A stretch of 64,000 bases of DNA, taken from assembly GCA_029266525.1 (NCBI GenBank), contig JAQSWQ010000003.1, forward strand, positions 38,436 to 102,435, written 5' to 3'. Shown here piece after piece: positions 1 through 7,334 of this stretch. The notes beneath the pieces are model-generated. The model did no database searches. It was given only the letters and a program-made list of their open reading frames with translations, and was not told the origin of the DNA. The DNA is from Microvirga sp. (lineage in GTDB: Bacteria; Pseudomonadota; Alphaproteobacteria; Rhizobiales; Beijerinckiaceae). The stretch's first letter is position 1; each line of letters opens with the position of its first letter. Both the position numbers and the translations under genes were made by a program.

Positions 1-1236
1 AAGGCGCCGCCCGACCTGCCGCGCCGCAAGGGCGAGCTCGAGGTCGAGCGCATCCTCGCCCGCATGGCGGCAAGGAACGTCGCGGCGTCCTCGGTGCCGT
101 TCTTCGTCGGGGCCGGCGCCTACAAGCATCATATCCCGGCTTCCGTCGACCACCTGATCCAGCGCTCGGAGTTCCTGACGAGCTACACGCCCTACCAGCC
201 CGAGATCTCGCAGGGGACGCTGCAATATCTGTTCGAGTTCCAGACCCAGGTCGCGAACCTCGCCGCGATGGAGGTGGCGAACGCCTCGATGTATGACGGC
301 TCGACCGGGACGGCTGAGGCGGTGCTGATGGCGCACCGCGTCACCAAGCGCCGCAAGGCCGTGCTGTCGGGCGGGCTCCACCCACAATATGCCGAGGTCG
401 TGCGCACGCTGTCGCGCATGGCGGGCGACGAGGTGGTCTCGCTTCCGCCCGACGTGACGGCGGCGGAGGACCTTCTCGCGGCGATTGATGATACCGTCTC
501 CTGCGTGGTCGTGCAGACCCCGGACGTCTTCGGCAATCTGCGCGACCTGCGCGCGGTCGCCGAGAAGGCGCACAGGCACGGTGCGCTGCTCGTGGCAGTG
601 TTCACGGAGGCGGTGTCGCTCGGACTGGTCACGCCGCCGGGCGACATGGGGGCCGACATCGTGGTCGGCGAGGGCCAGTCGATCGGCGTGCCGCTTTCCT
701 TCGGCGGCCCCTATGTCGGGCTCTTCGCGACGCGCCAGAAATACCTGCGCCAGATGCCGGGCCGGCTCTGCGGCGAGACCGTCGATGCGGAGGGGCGGCG
801 CGGCTTCGTGCTGACGCTCTCGACGCGCGAGCAGCACATCCGCCGCGACAAGGCGACCTCGAACATCTGCACCAACTCGGGCCTCTGCTGCCTCGCCTTC
901 ACGATCCACATGACGCTCCTCGGCGAGGCCGGGCTGAAGCGCCTCGCGCGGATCAACCACGCCAACGCCGTGAAGCTCGCGGGGATGCTCGGCGAGGTGC
1001 GGGGCGTCGAGGTGCTGAATGACACTTTCTTCAACGAGTTCACGATCCGCCTGCCGCGGCCCGCCGCGGAGGTGGTCGAAGCGCTCGCCCGGCGCGGCGT
1101 GCTCGGCGGCGTGCCGGCGTCGCGGCTCCTGCCCAGTGCGGGACTGGACGATCTGCTCGTGGTGGCGAGCACCGAGGTGAACACGGATGAGGACCGGACC
1201 GCCTTCGCGGCTGCGCTGAAGGGAGCGCTGGCGTGA
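1..1236 (+). CDS. gcvPA: Glycine dehydrogenase (decarboxylating) subunit 1, 5' end outside window
   Basis: N-terminal half of the split P-protein of the glycine cleavage system; with GcvPB it decarboxylates glycine on PLP and passes the aminomethyl group to lipoyl-GcvH. The frame is open from base 1 and reads smoothly into family sequence ([15 protein letters not shown], then [12 protein letters not shown] and [13 protein letters not shown]), so the ATG at 64 is internal and the true start lies upstream. About 411 residues are visible; full-length family members are near 450. A run typical of the C-terminal part ([19 protein letters not shown]) is present. It is followed after 196 bp, containing a palindromic repeat, by gcvPB on the same strand, so co-transcription is likely. 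gcvT and gcvH should lie upstream, outside the window. Confidence 0.95.
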   Translation, partial: KAPPDLPRRKGELEVERILARMAARNVAASSVPFFVGAGAYKHHIPASVDHLIQRSEFLTSYTPYQPEISQGTLQYLFEFQTQVANLAAMEVANASMYDGSTGTAEAVLMAHRVTKRRKAVLSGGLHPQYAEVVRTLSRMAGDEVVSLPPDVTAAEDLLAAIDDTVSCVVVQTPDVFGNLRDLRAVAEKAHRHGALLVAVFTEAVSLGLVTPPGDMGADIVVGEGQSIGVPLSFGGPYVGLFATRQKYLRQMPGRLCGETVDAEGRRGFVLTLSTREQHIRRDKATSNICTNSGLCCLAFTIHMTLLGEAGLKRLARINHANAVKLAGMLGEVRGVEVLNDTFFNEFTIRLPRPAAEVVEALARRGVLGGVPASRLLPSAGLDDLLVVASTEVNTDEDRTAFAAALKGALA

Positions 1237-1256
1237 GCGCTTCCGGTGCGCGTCCG

Positions 1257-1405
1257 CCTCTCCCGCACGGGAGAGGCCGAGTCGGCGAAGCCGACCGGGT
1301 GAGGGTCCGGCCGTATGGGGCGGAGCCGGCGCGAATGGTGCCGCCTGCGCCCTCTGTGGCGAGAGCGGACCCTCACCCCTGCCCCTCTCCCGTCCGGGAG
1401 AGGGG
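1257..1405. repeat. Palindromic interspersed repeat, family A, copy 1 (intergenic)
   Basis: Fills most of the gcvPA-gcvPB gap. Each end is a hairpin (CCTCTCCC facing GGGAGAGG, at 1257-1276 and 1384-1405), and inside them GGGTGAGGGTCC and GGACCCTCACCC face each other, so the element is one nested palindrome. The same architecture recurs at 2421, 10806 and 52344. In an operon gap it would fold in the mRNA and could stabilise or attenuate the transcript; that effect is inference. Confidence 0.8.
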
Positions 1406-1432
1406 TTCGCGCGTGCTCGTTGAGGTCATTTC

Positions 1433-3130
1433 ATGCTGAACCGCCAAGGCCGGCCCACCGCTTCCAACGAAACCCGCGCCGCCGATCACCCCACCTTCAC
1501 CGGCAACCGCGCGCTCCAGCAGGAGGAGCCGCTGCTGTTCGAGATCGGCCGGCTCGACGCGACCGGGGTCGATCTCGACGAGCCGGAGGACTTTGCGCCG
1601 CGGCTCGGCACCCTCGAGCGCAAGGGCGCGATCGGGCTGCCGGGCCTCACCGAGCCCGAGGCCATGCGCCACTATGTGCGCCTCAGCCAGAAGAACTTCG
1701 GGATCGACACCGGGCTCTTCCCGCTCGGCTCATGCACCATGAAGCACAATGCGCGGCTGAACGAGCGCGTGGCGCGGCTGCCGGGCATCGGCGATATCCA
1801 TCCGCTCCAGCCCACATCGACCGTTCAGGGCGCGCTCGAGCTGATGAGCGAGCTCGCGCGCTATCTCACCACGCTCACCGGCATGCCGGCCGTCGCGCTC
1901 TCGCCCAAGGCCGGCGCGCATGGCGAGATGCTCGGCATGATGGCGATCAAGGCCGCGATCGAGGCGAAAGGCGAGGGCGCGACGCGCAAGACCGTGCTGG
2001 TGCCCGATTCTGCGCACGGCACAAACCCTGCGACCGCGGCGCTGATCGGCTTCGCCGTGAAGCCGGTGCCGGCCCGCGACGACGGCTGGGTCCATGTCGA
2101 CGACATGCGCTCGCTGCTCGGGCCCGACGTCGCCGCGGTCATGCTGACCAACCCCAACACCTGCGGGCTGTTCGAGCCGCAGATCGTCGAGATCGCCAAG
2201 GCCCTGCACGAGGTCGGCGCCTATTTCTATTGCGACGGCGCGAACTTCAACGCCATCGTCGGCAAGACACGCCCGGGCGACCTCGGCGTCGATGCCATGC
2301 ACATCAACCTGCATAAGACCTTCTCGACGCCGCACGGCGGCGGCGGGCCCGGCGCCGGACCGGTGGTGCTGTCCGAGCGGTTGGCCGCTTACGCACCGGT
2401 GCCGTTCGTGCGCGCGCCTTCCTCCCCCCTTGCGGGGGAGGACCGACTCGCGCGAAGTGCGAGCGAGGAGGGGGGACGTGCAGAAGGCACCCCCGTCGTC
2501 TCATCCGGCGCGACCCCCACCCCTGCCCCTCCCCGCAAGGGGGAGGGGAATGCGTTCCAGCTCGTCGAGCACGCGGGCGACGCGGGCGGCGCCGAGCCGC
2601 TCGGCCGCATCACCGCCTTTCATGGCCAGATGGGCATGTATGTGCGGGCGCTGTCCTACATGCTGTCGCACGGCGCTGACGGCATGCGGCAGGCCTCGGA
2701 GGATGCGGTGCTCAACGCCAATTACGTCCGCGCCGGCCTGGCCGACCTCATGTCGCTGCCCTTCGGCGACAAGCCCTGCATGCACGAGGTGCTGTTCGAC
2801 GATGCCTGGCTCAAGGACACCGGCGTGACCACGCTCGACTTCGCCAAGGCGATGATCGACGAAGGCTACCACCCGATGACGATGTATTTCCCGCTCGTGG
2901 TCCACGGGGCGATGCTGATCGAGCCGACGGAGTCAGAATCGAAAGCCTCGCTCGACCTGTTCGTGGCGGCGCTGCGCGACCTCGCCTTTGCCGCGAAGCG
3001 CGGTGAGGCTGAGCGCTTCACCGGCGCTCCCTATCACGCCCCGCGGCGGCGCCTCGACGAGACCCGCGCCGCCCGCCAGCCGATCCTGAAGTGGACCCCG
3101 CCAGCGCCAGTGGCGGAAGCGGCGGAGTAG
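1433..3130 (+). CDS. gcvPB: Glycine dehydrogenase (decarboxylating) subunit 2, with a repeat-derived insertion
   Basis: C-terminal, PLP-carrying half of the split P-protein. The PLP lysine is K295 in INLHKTFSTPHGGGGPG; LGSCTMKHN (about 99-106) and DSAHGTNPA (192-200) are family landmarks. The start is the ATG after GAGGTCATTTC. The protein has 565 residues, about 45 more than expected: residues about 328-373 match nothing in the family and are encoded by a palindromic repeat (2421-2548) inserted in frame between the APVPFVR strand and the LGRITAFHG region. The reading frame is intact on both sides and all catalytic motifs are kept, so I expect a working enzyme with an extra loop rich in Pro, Gly, Ala and Glu. 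Confidence 0.95.
   Translation: MLNRQGRPTASNETRAADHPTFTGNRALQQEEPLLFEIGRLDATGVDLDEPEDFAPRLGTLERKGAIGLPGLTEPEAMRHYVRLSQKNFGIDTGLFPLGSCTMKHNARLNERVARLPGIGDIHPLQPTSTVQGALELMSELARYLTTLTGMPAVALSPKAGAHGEMLGMMAIKAAIEAKGEGATRKTVLVPDSAHGTNPATAALIGFAVKPVPARDDGWVHVDDMRSLLGPDVAAVMLTNPNTCGLFEPQIVEIAKALHEVGAYFYCDGANFNAIVGKTRPGDLGVDAMHINLHKTFSTPHGGGGPGAGPVVLSERLAAYAPVPFVRAPSSPLAGEDRLARSASEEGGRAEGTPVVSSGATPTPAPPRKGEGNAFQLVEHAGDAGGAEPLGRITAFHGQMGMYVRALSYMLSHGADGMRQASEDAVLNANYVRAGLADLMSLPFGDKPCMHEVLFDDAWLKDTGVTTLDFAKAMIDEGYHPMTMYFPLVVHGAMLIEPTESESKASLDLFVAALRDLAFAAKRGEAERFTGAPYHAPRRRLDETRAARQPILKWTPPAPVAEAAE
2421..2548 (+). repeat. Palindromic repeat, family A, copy 2, inside gcvPB
   Basis: Starts with the hairpin CCTCCCCCCTTGCGGGGGAGG (its two ends pair around TTGC) and ends with CCCCTCCCCGCAAGGGGGAGGGG in mirror orientation. 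It is translated as part of gcvPB, beginning SSPLAGEDRLA. The first 21 bases are identical to the start of the copy inside putA (52473 reading down), and CCGACTCGCGC and GCGAGCGAGGAG follow in both. This shared sequence shows mobility of the element rather than chance GC-richness. Confidence 0.85.
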
Positions 3131-3150
3131 CGCCCAGCCACCCTCCCGAA

Positions 3151-3246
3151 GTCATCCCGGAAGCCGCGCCAGCGGCTATCCGGGACCCACAGCGCCCGCG
3201 GCCAAGCGTGGGTCCCGGCTCTTCGCTGCGCTCCGGCTGGGACGAC
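3151..3246. repeat. Palindromic interspersed repeat, family B, copy 1
   Basis: Lies between the convergent ends of gcvPB and the metallo-hydrolase gene. It begins GTCATCCCGG and ends CTGGGACGAC; internally CCGGGACCCAC faces GTGGGTCCCGG, so the two halves can pair into a long hairpin. A second copy at 7237 shares CCGGGACCCACA and TCCCGGCTCTTCG. In this position it may act as a bidirectional terminator; that is inference. Confidence 0.75.
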
Positions 3247-3271
3247 CCGTCACAATCGCGGATCAGCGGCT

Positions 3272-4263
3272 TCACGCCGGCTTCTTGATCTCCATCTCCA
3301 TCGGCGCGGGCAGGTAGCGGAAGCCCTCGCCCTGCTTCACGACGTGGCCGATGCCGGGCCAGGCGAAGTGATAGGCGAGGATCGGGATCCGCTTCTCGGC
3401 GAACATGGTGAAGTGCTTCACGCGCGATTGCGCCGACTGCTTCGGGTCGGTGTCGTACTTGAACTCGGTCAGCGGCTTCTCGAGCAGCAGCACCGGGTGA
3501 TGGGCGAGATCGCCGATGTAGCAGAGCTGCTTGCCGGCGGACTCGATCATGAAGATGGTGTGGCCGACGGTGTGACCGGGCGCGAGGATCGCGTGCACCC
3601 CCGGCACGACCTCTTGCCCGTCCTTGATGAACTGGATGCGGTCGCGCACGGGCTTGAGGTTCTTGTTCGCGGTGTCGGCGAAGACTTTGAACTCGGCCGG
3701 CACCTTGCCGTAATCGGTCCAGAAGTCTGGTCGGCCTGGGTGATGTAGAACTGGGCGTTGGGGAAGTTCACCGAGCCGCTATCTGCGACGTTGCCGCCGA
3801 GATGGTCGATATGGCCGTGGCTCATCACCACCGCGTCGATGTCCTTCGGGTCGATGCCGGCCTGCCTCATGTTCGCCAGCAGCTTGCCGGTGGTCGGGCC
3901 GAAGATGTTGAGGCTGCCGAGGCCGGTGTCGAACAGCACCAGCTGGTTGCCGGTATTGATGATGACGGCGTTCTGCTCGAGGACGGCGTTGTCCATCGGC
4001 AGGAAGTTGTCCCTGAGCTGCTTTGCCATCTCGTCCTTGGTCAAGCCGAGGAAATTGTCCTCCGGCTTGCCGAGCGGCAGGATGCCGTCGGAGACGACGG
4101 TGCCCTCGAAGTTGCCGAGCTTGAAGCGATACCAATAGGGCGCCTGCGTTCCGACTATCGGCGCCTTGGCGAGCGCGGGGGCGCCTGCGAACATGCTTGC
4201 GGCGCCCAGCGCAGACGCGCCGGCCAGCAAATCACGCCTGGATAGATTCGGCTGTTTGGTCAT
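3272..4263 (-). pseudogene. MBL-fold metallo-hydrolase, Tat-exported, frameshifted
   Basis: Encodes a metallo-beta-lactamase-fold hydrolase with a twin-arginine leader (LSRRDLLAG) and the metal-binding motif SHGHIDHLGG. The start at 4263 has a strong GGGAGG site; the frame stays open upstream but without a better site. Around 3720-3735 the reading frame breaks: upstream it reads NAQFYITQADQ and then leaves the family sequence, while one base later the other frame gives FWTDYGKVPAEFKVFADT and continues normally to the stop at 3272. One base appears to be missing in the run reading GACCAGACTTCTGG. The rest looks under selection (downstream HTVGHTIFMIES intact), so this is either a recent inactivation or a sequencing error. 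It follows the atp operon but has its own leader region. Confidence 0.85.
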
Positions 4264-4395
4264 CGAATGCCTCCCTGCGAAGCAGGCCGCGCGTTCGCGC
4301 GGCGCGCGCCGACTATCGCTCGGGCGACGCAAGCGGCGCAACGCGCCAGCGGCATTGCTGCCGCGCAATTCCAGGTGATCTGAGGTGACCCAGAA

Positions 4396-4413
4396 AGCCG
4401 CCCGAAGGCGGCT
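4396..4413 (-). terminator. Rho-independent terminator of the F0 ATP synthase operon
   Basis: On the minus strand AGCCGCC and GGCGGCT pair around TTCG and are followed by TTTCT. It lies about 30 bases after the atpF stop codon, with no other gene ending there. Confidence 0.65.
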
Positions 4414-4441
4414 CCGTCGATCGGGTGCCGGCCTCTGCCGT

Positions 4442-4933
4442 TCAGGCGTTCAGCTTCCGCCGCACATCGGCGAGGCTCTTCGAGATCATCAGCTCCTGCG
4501 CGGCGTCGCCGGCCATGCGCTCGCGCAGGATGGCCTCGGAGACCTGGATCGCAGCGTCTGCCGCGGCGGCCCGGACCTCGGCCATGGCCTGGGTCTCGGC
4601 CTGGGCGATCTTCGCCTCGGCCGCCGCTGTGCGGCGCTTGACGAAGTCCTCCATGCGCTGCTGGGCCTCGGCGGCGCCGCGCTCGGCCTCCTCGCGCGCG
4701 GAGGACACGATCGCCTCGGCTTCGCGCTCGGCCTCGGTCCGCCGCTTCTGGTAGTCGGCCAAAACCCGAGCCGCCTCCTCGCGCAGGCGTTTCGCCTCGT
4801 CGAGCTCGGCCTGGATGCGCTTGCCGCGCTGGTCGAGCGCGTCGGTCATCTGCCTGAAGGCGCCCGCCTTCCACAGGATCGCGGCGAAGATCGCGAACGC
4901 GACCGCGACCCAAAATTCCGCTTCGAAGAACAT
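4442..4933 (-). CDS. atpF: F0F1 ATP synthase subunit b
   Basis: Peripheral-stalk subunit of F0. It has 163 residues: one N-terminal membrane helix (about 6-25, [15 protein letters not shown]) followed by a long charged coiled coil ([30 protein letters not shown]) that reaches up to F1. It is the last gene of the operon, 10 bases after the b' gene, and is followed by the terminator at 4396. The paired b and b' genes are typical of photosynthetic bacteria and many alphaproteobacteria, where the stalk is a heterodimer. The F1 genes are not in this window, as usual for alphaproteobacteria. Confidence 0.95.
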   Translation of the reverse strand: MFFEAEFWVAVAFAIFAAILWKAGAFRQMTDALDQRGKRIQAELDEAKRLREEAARVLADYQKRRTEAEREAEAIVSSAREEAERGAAEAQQRMEDFVKRRTAAAEAKIAQAETQAMAEVRAAAADAAIQVSEAILRERMAGDAAQELMISKSLADVRRKLNA

Positions 4934-4943
4934 CGGCCGGTCC

Positions 4944-5486
4944 TCAACTCGCTCTGGCGCGGTCGAGCGCCGCTTCGACGGCGGCGCGCTCGGGCGCGCG
5001 GCCGGTCAGACGCTCGACGATCGCGGTCGCGGCCTCCGCCGCGATGCCGCGCACGCTCGCCATCGCCTCGGCGGTGCGAGCGCTGATCGCCGCCTCGGAC
5101 GCTGCGATCTTGTCGGCGAGCTGCGCCTCGAGCGCGTTGCGCTTGGCGTTGGATTCCGCCCCAAGCGCGTCGCGCGTCTCCTGCGCGATCGCCTTCGCCT
5201 TGTCATGGGCCTCCGCGAGCGATTTCTCGTAAGCTGTGGCTGCCGCGTCCGACTCGTCCTTCAGGCGCTGGGCGTCGTCGAGATCGGCCGCGATGCGGTT
5301 CGAGCGCTCCTCGATGATCGTCCCGATGCGCGGTAGCGCGATCCGCGACATCAGCCAATAGAGCAGCCCGAAGGCGAGGGCGAACCACAGGAGTTGCGAG
5401 GCGAAGGTCTCGCTCGCGAAGGGCGGGAACGCCGCCTTCGCCCCGGGCGGCGTCGCGCCGGTGGTCGTGACGATGGGTTGGGCCAT
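4944..5486 (-). CDS. atpF2: F0F1 ATP synthase subunit b'
   Basis: Second peripheral-stalk subunit, 180 residues. An N-terminal extension rich in Pro, Thr and Ala (about 1-25) precedes the single membrane helix ([20 protein letters not shown], about 33-52), the motif [26 protein letters not shown], then an Ala/Glu/Lys-rich coiled coil. The N-terminal extension and the SRIALPRI junction distinguish b' from b. It is encoded between atpE and atpF. The assignment to b' rather than a duplicate b rests on order and on the helix-to-stalk junction. Confidence 0.93.
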   Translation of the reverse strand: MAQPIVTTTGATPPGAKAAFPPFASETFASQLLWFALAFGLLYWLMSRIALPRIGTIIEERSNRIAADLDDAQRLKDESDAAATAYEKSLAEAHDKAKAIAQETRDALGAESNAKRNALEAQLADKIAASEAAISARTAEAMASVRGIAAEAATAIVERLTGRAPERAAVEAALDRARAS

Positions 5487-5548
5487 GGGCGAACCTTGGT
5501 GGCGGGAACGGCATCCGCCCTTCCCGCGCGGTCCTCAGGAGGCGCCGC

Positions 5549-5776
5549 TCAGACGACGAAGAGCAGCAGCAGCGCGACGAGCAGCGAAAAGATGCCCAGC
5601 GCCTCGGTCACGGCGAAGCCGAAGATGAGGCGCGCGAACTGACCGTCGGCAGCCGAGGGGTTGCGCAGCGCGCCGGCGAGGTAGTTCGCGAAGATCAGGC
5701 CGACGCCGACGCCGGCGCCGCCCATTCCGAGACAGGCGAGGCCAGCGCCGATGAACTTCGCAGCGGTGGGATCCAT
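5549..5776 (-). CDS. atpE: F0F1 ATP synthase subunit c
   Basis: Proteolipid of the c-ring, 75 residues. Two membrane helices flank the polar loop RNPSA; the first carries the glycine-rich packing run ([13 protein letters not shown]) and the second the proton-carrying carboxylate E58 ([10 protein letters not shown]). There is no sodium-type ligand set visible around E58, so a proton-coupled ring is expected. It lies between atpB (48 bases upstream) and b'. Confidence 0.97.
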   Translation of the reverse strand: MDPTAAKFIGAGLACLGMGGAGVGVGLIFANYLAGALRNPSAADGQFARLIFGFAVTEALGIFSLLVALLLLFVV

Positions 5777-5824
5777 AACAAGAGCTCCTTGAGGGGTTGG
5801 ATGGAAATGTCCGGCTGGAACGCG

Positions 5825-6586
5825 TCAGTGGCCGGGATGAAGGGCGTCGTTGAGGTAGATGCAGGTAAGGATGGTGAAGACATAGGCCTGCAGCACCGCG
5901 ACGAGTAGCTCGAGCGCGGTCAGCGCCACCGTCATGCCGAGCGGCAGGATGCCGACGATCCAGCCGAACGCCCCGAGGCCTGTCGCGAGCATGCCGATGA
6001 AGCCCGCGAACACCTTCAGGGTGATGTGGCCGGCGAGCATGTTGGCGAAGAGACGCACGGAGAGGCTGATCGGCCGGGAGATGAACGAGATGACCTCGAT
6101 CATCGTCACCAGGGGCAAGATGTAGATCGGTACGCCGGAGGGCACGAAAAGCTTGAGGAAATGGAGCCCGTGCTTCCAGAAGCCGTAGATCAGGACGGTG
6201 AGGATGACGAGCGCGGCGAGTGCGAAGGTAACGATGATGTGGCTTGTGACCGTGAAGGCGCCCGGAATCATTCCGAAGAGGTTGAGGACCAGGATGAACA
6301 TGAACAGCGAGAACACGAAGGGGAAGAATCGCATTCCCTCCTGGCCGGCCGAGCCTCGCACGGTCGAGGCGACGAACTCGTAGGACATCTCGACGAGCGA
6401 TTGCATCCGTCCTGGCACGACGGCCCGGTCCCTCGTCGCGAGCAGCGTCAGGAGGGCGATGATGCCAACGGCGCTGAACATGAAAAGCGAGGCGTTCGTG
6501 AAGGCGATCTCAGAGTTGCCGATCCGCCCGAACGAGAAGAGGTTCTTCAGCTCGAATTGATGGATCGGATCAATCGGAGAGGCCAT
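5825..6586 (-). CDS. atpB: F0F1 ATP synthase subunit a
   Basis: Stator channel subunit of F0, 253 residues, with five to six membrane helices. The essential arginine of the half-channel interface is R178 in [15 protein letters not shown], and the conserved NLFGMIPG segment is at about 102-109. The N terminus [11 protein letters not shown] is typical of alphaproteobacterial AtpB. It is preceded by atpI with a 63-base gap and followed by atpE. Confidence 0.97.
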   Translation of the reverse strand: MASPIDPIHQFELKNLFSFGRIGNSEIAFTNASLFMFSAVGIIALLTLLATRDRAVVPGRMQSLVEMSYEFVASTVRGSAGQEGMRFFPFVFSLFMFILVLNLFGMIPGAFTVTSHIIVTFALAALVILTVLIYGFWKHGLHFLKLFVPSGVPIYILPLVTMIEVISFISRPISLSVRLFANMLAGHITLKVFAGFIGMLATGLGAFGWIVGILPLGMTVALTALELLVAVLQAYVFTILTCIYLNDALHPGH

Positions 6587-6649
6587 GGCCTTTGCGGTCC
6601 CTTCGGGCTTCCATGAACGGGCGCCATCCTCACGACGGCCGGCCCGCGG

Positions 6650-7024
6650 TTACGATCGATACGGCTTCGATCCCGTCTTGCCCGTCGCTCCCGCGGCACG
6701 CACGACGTTGAAGGTGCCGGCCGCGAAGCCAAGCAGAAGGAAGACGATCAAGCCCCCGGGGGACGTCCCGAGCAGGCGGTCGAACAGCCAGCCGAGGCCG
6801 CCGCCCGCGATGACGCCCGCCACGAACTCCGACGACATGCGGAAGGCGCGGCCGATCGCGGAAGGGCCGGAGGTCGACTGCTCGGGTCGCTGCGGGCGAT
6901 CCTCGACGGGATCCCGTCGCTGATCGAGCTGCGTTTCGAGACGCTTCAGCCTCGCGGAAAGATCGTCATCGGAAGCTCGACCAAGACCGCCCTTGCTCCC
7001 GTCGCCAGCGTCGTCACCAACCAT
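6650..7024 (-). CDS. atpI: AtpI-like ATP synthase assembly protein
   Basis: Small membrane protein that heads the F0 operon and is thought to help c-ring assembly or Mg2+ supply. From the ATG at 7024 it has 124 residues: a charged N-terminal part (DDDLSARLKRLETQLDQRRD) and two helices (SSEFVAGVIAGGGLGWLFDRLLG and GLIVFLLLGFAAGTFNVVRA) of the AtpI/AtpZ type. A GTG at 7066 is in frame, but it would leave only about 12 bases to the start expected from the promoter at 7085-7113, so I chose 7024. Confidence 0.85.
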   Translation of the reverse strand: MVGDDAGDGSKGGLGRASDDDLSARLKRLETQLDQRRDPVEDRPQRPEQSTSGPSAIGRAFRMSSEFVAGVIAGGGLGWLFDRLLGTSPGGLIVFLLLGFAAGTFNVVRAAGATGKTGSKPYRS

Positions 7025-7084
7025 GGCGAAACCCGCGGTCGCGAGGGCAAAATCGGTCCCGGGCACCCCCCCGAAGCCGGGCGC

Positions 7085-7113
7085 ACCATAGTTTCGGCCC
7101 CATGGGGTGTCAA
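7085..7113 (-). promoter_or_regulatory. Promoter of the F0 ATP synthase operon
   Basis: On the minus strand TTGACA (7108-7113) and TATGGT (7085-7090) are separated by exactly 17 bases. Transcription should start near 7078, giving a leader of about 54 bases before atpI. The spacer contains the palindrome CCCCATGGGG. Confidence 0.75.
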
Positions 7114-7236
7114 GAACGTGAACGGATGATCTAACTATCTGTATTCCTTATCTTATCCGCTTCGGAATTGCTCCGGGTGCAATCTTTCGGCCCCGTGCCG
7201 GCGCATGTTGCCGCGACCGCCCTTCCTATCCGCGCC

Positions 7237-7320
7237 GTCGTCCCCGGCGGCCGAAGGCCGAGCCGGGACCCACATCGGCGGTGTCTGGCCGTGGATCCCG
7301 GCTCTTCGGCCGGGAATGAC
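7237..7320. repeat. Palindromic interspersed repeat, family B, copy 2
   Basis: Occupies the part of the 310-base gap between atpI and smc that is not used by the atp promoter. It starts GTCGTCCCCGG and ends CCGGGAATGAC, with CCGGGACCCACA and GTGGATCCCGGCTCTTCG inside; these runs match the copy at 3151. It lies directly behind the smc stop codon and may end the smc transcript. I see nothing else in 7114-7236. Confidence 0.75.
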
Positions 7321-7334
7321 GAAGGGGTGGAGGG

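Noticed and set aside
1257..1405. CRISPR or tandem repeat
   Set aside because: The element is a single nested palindrome. There are no regularly spaced repeats and no cas genes in the window.
7025..7066. GTG at 7066 as the start of atpI
   Set aside because: It would leave only about 12 bases after the predicted transcription start and lacks support from family N termini.
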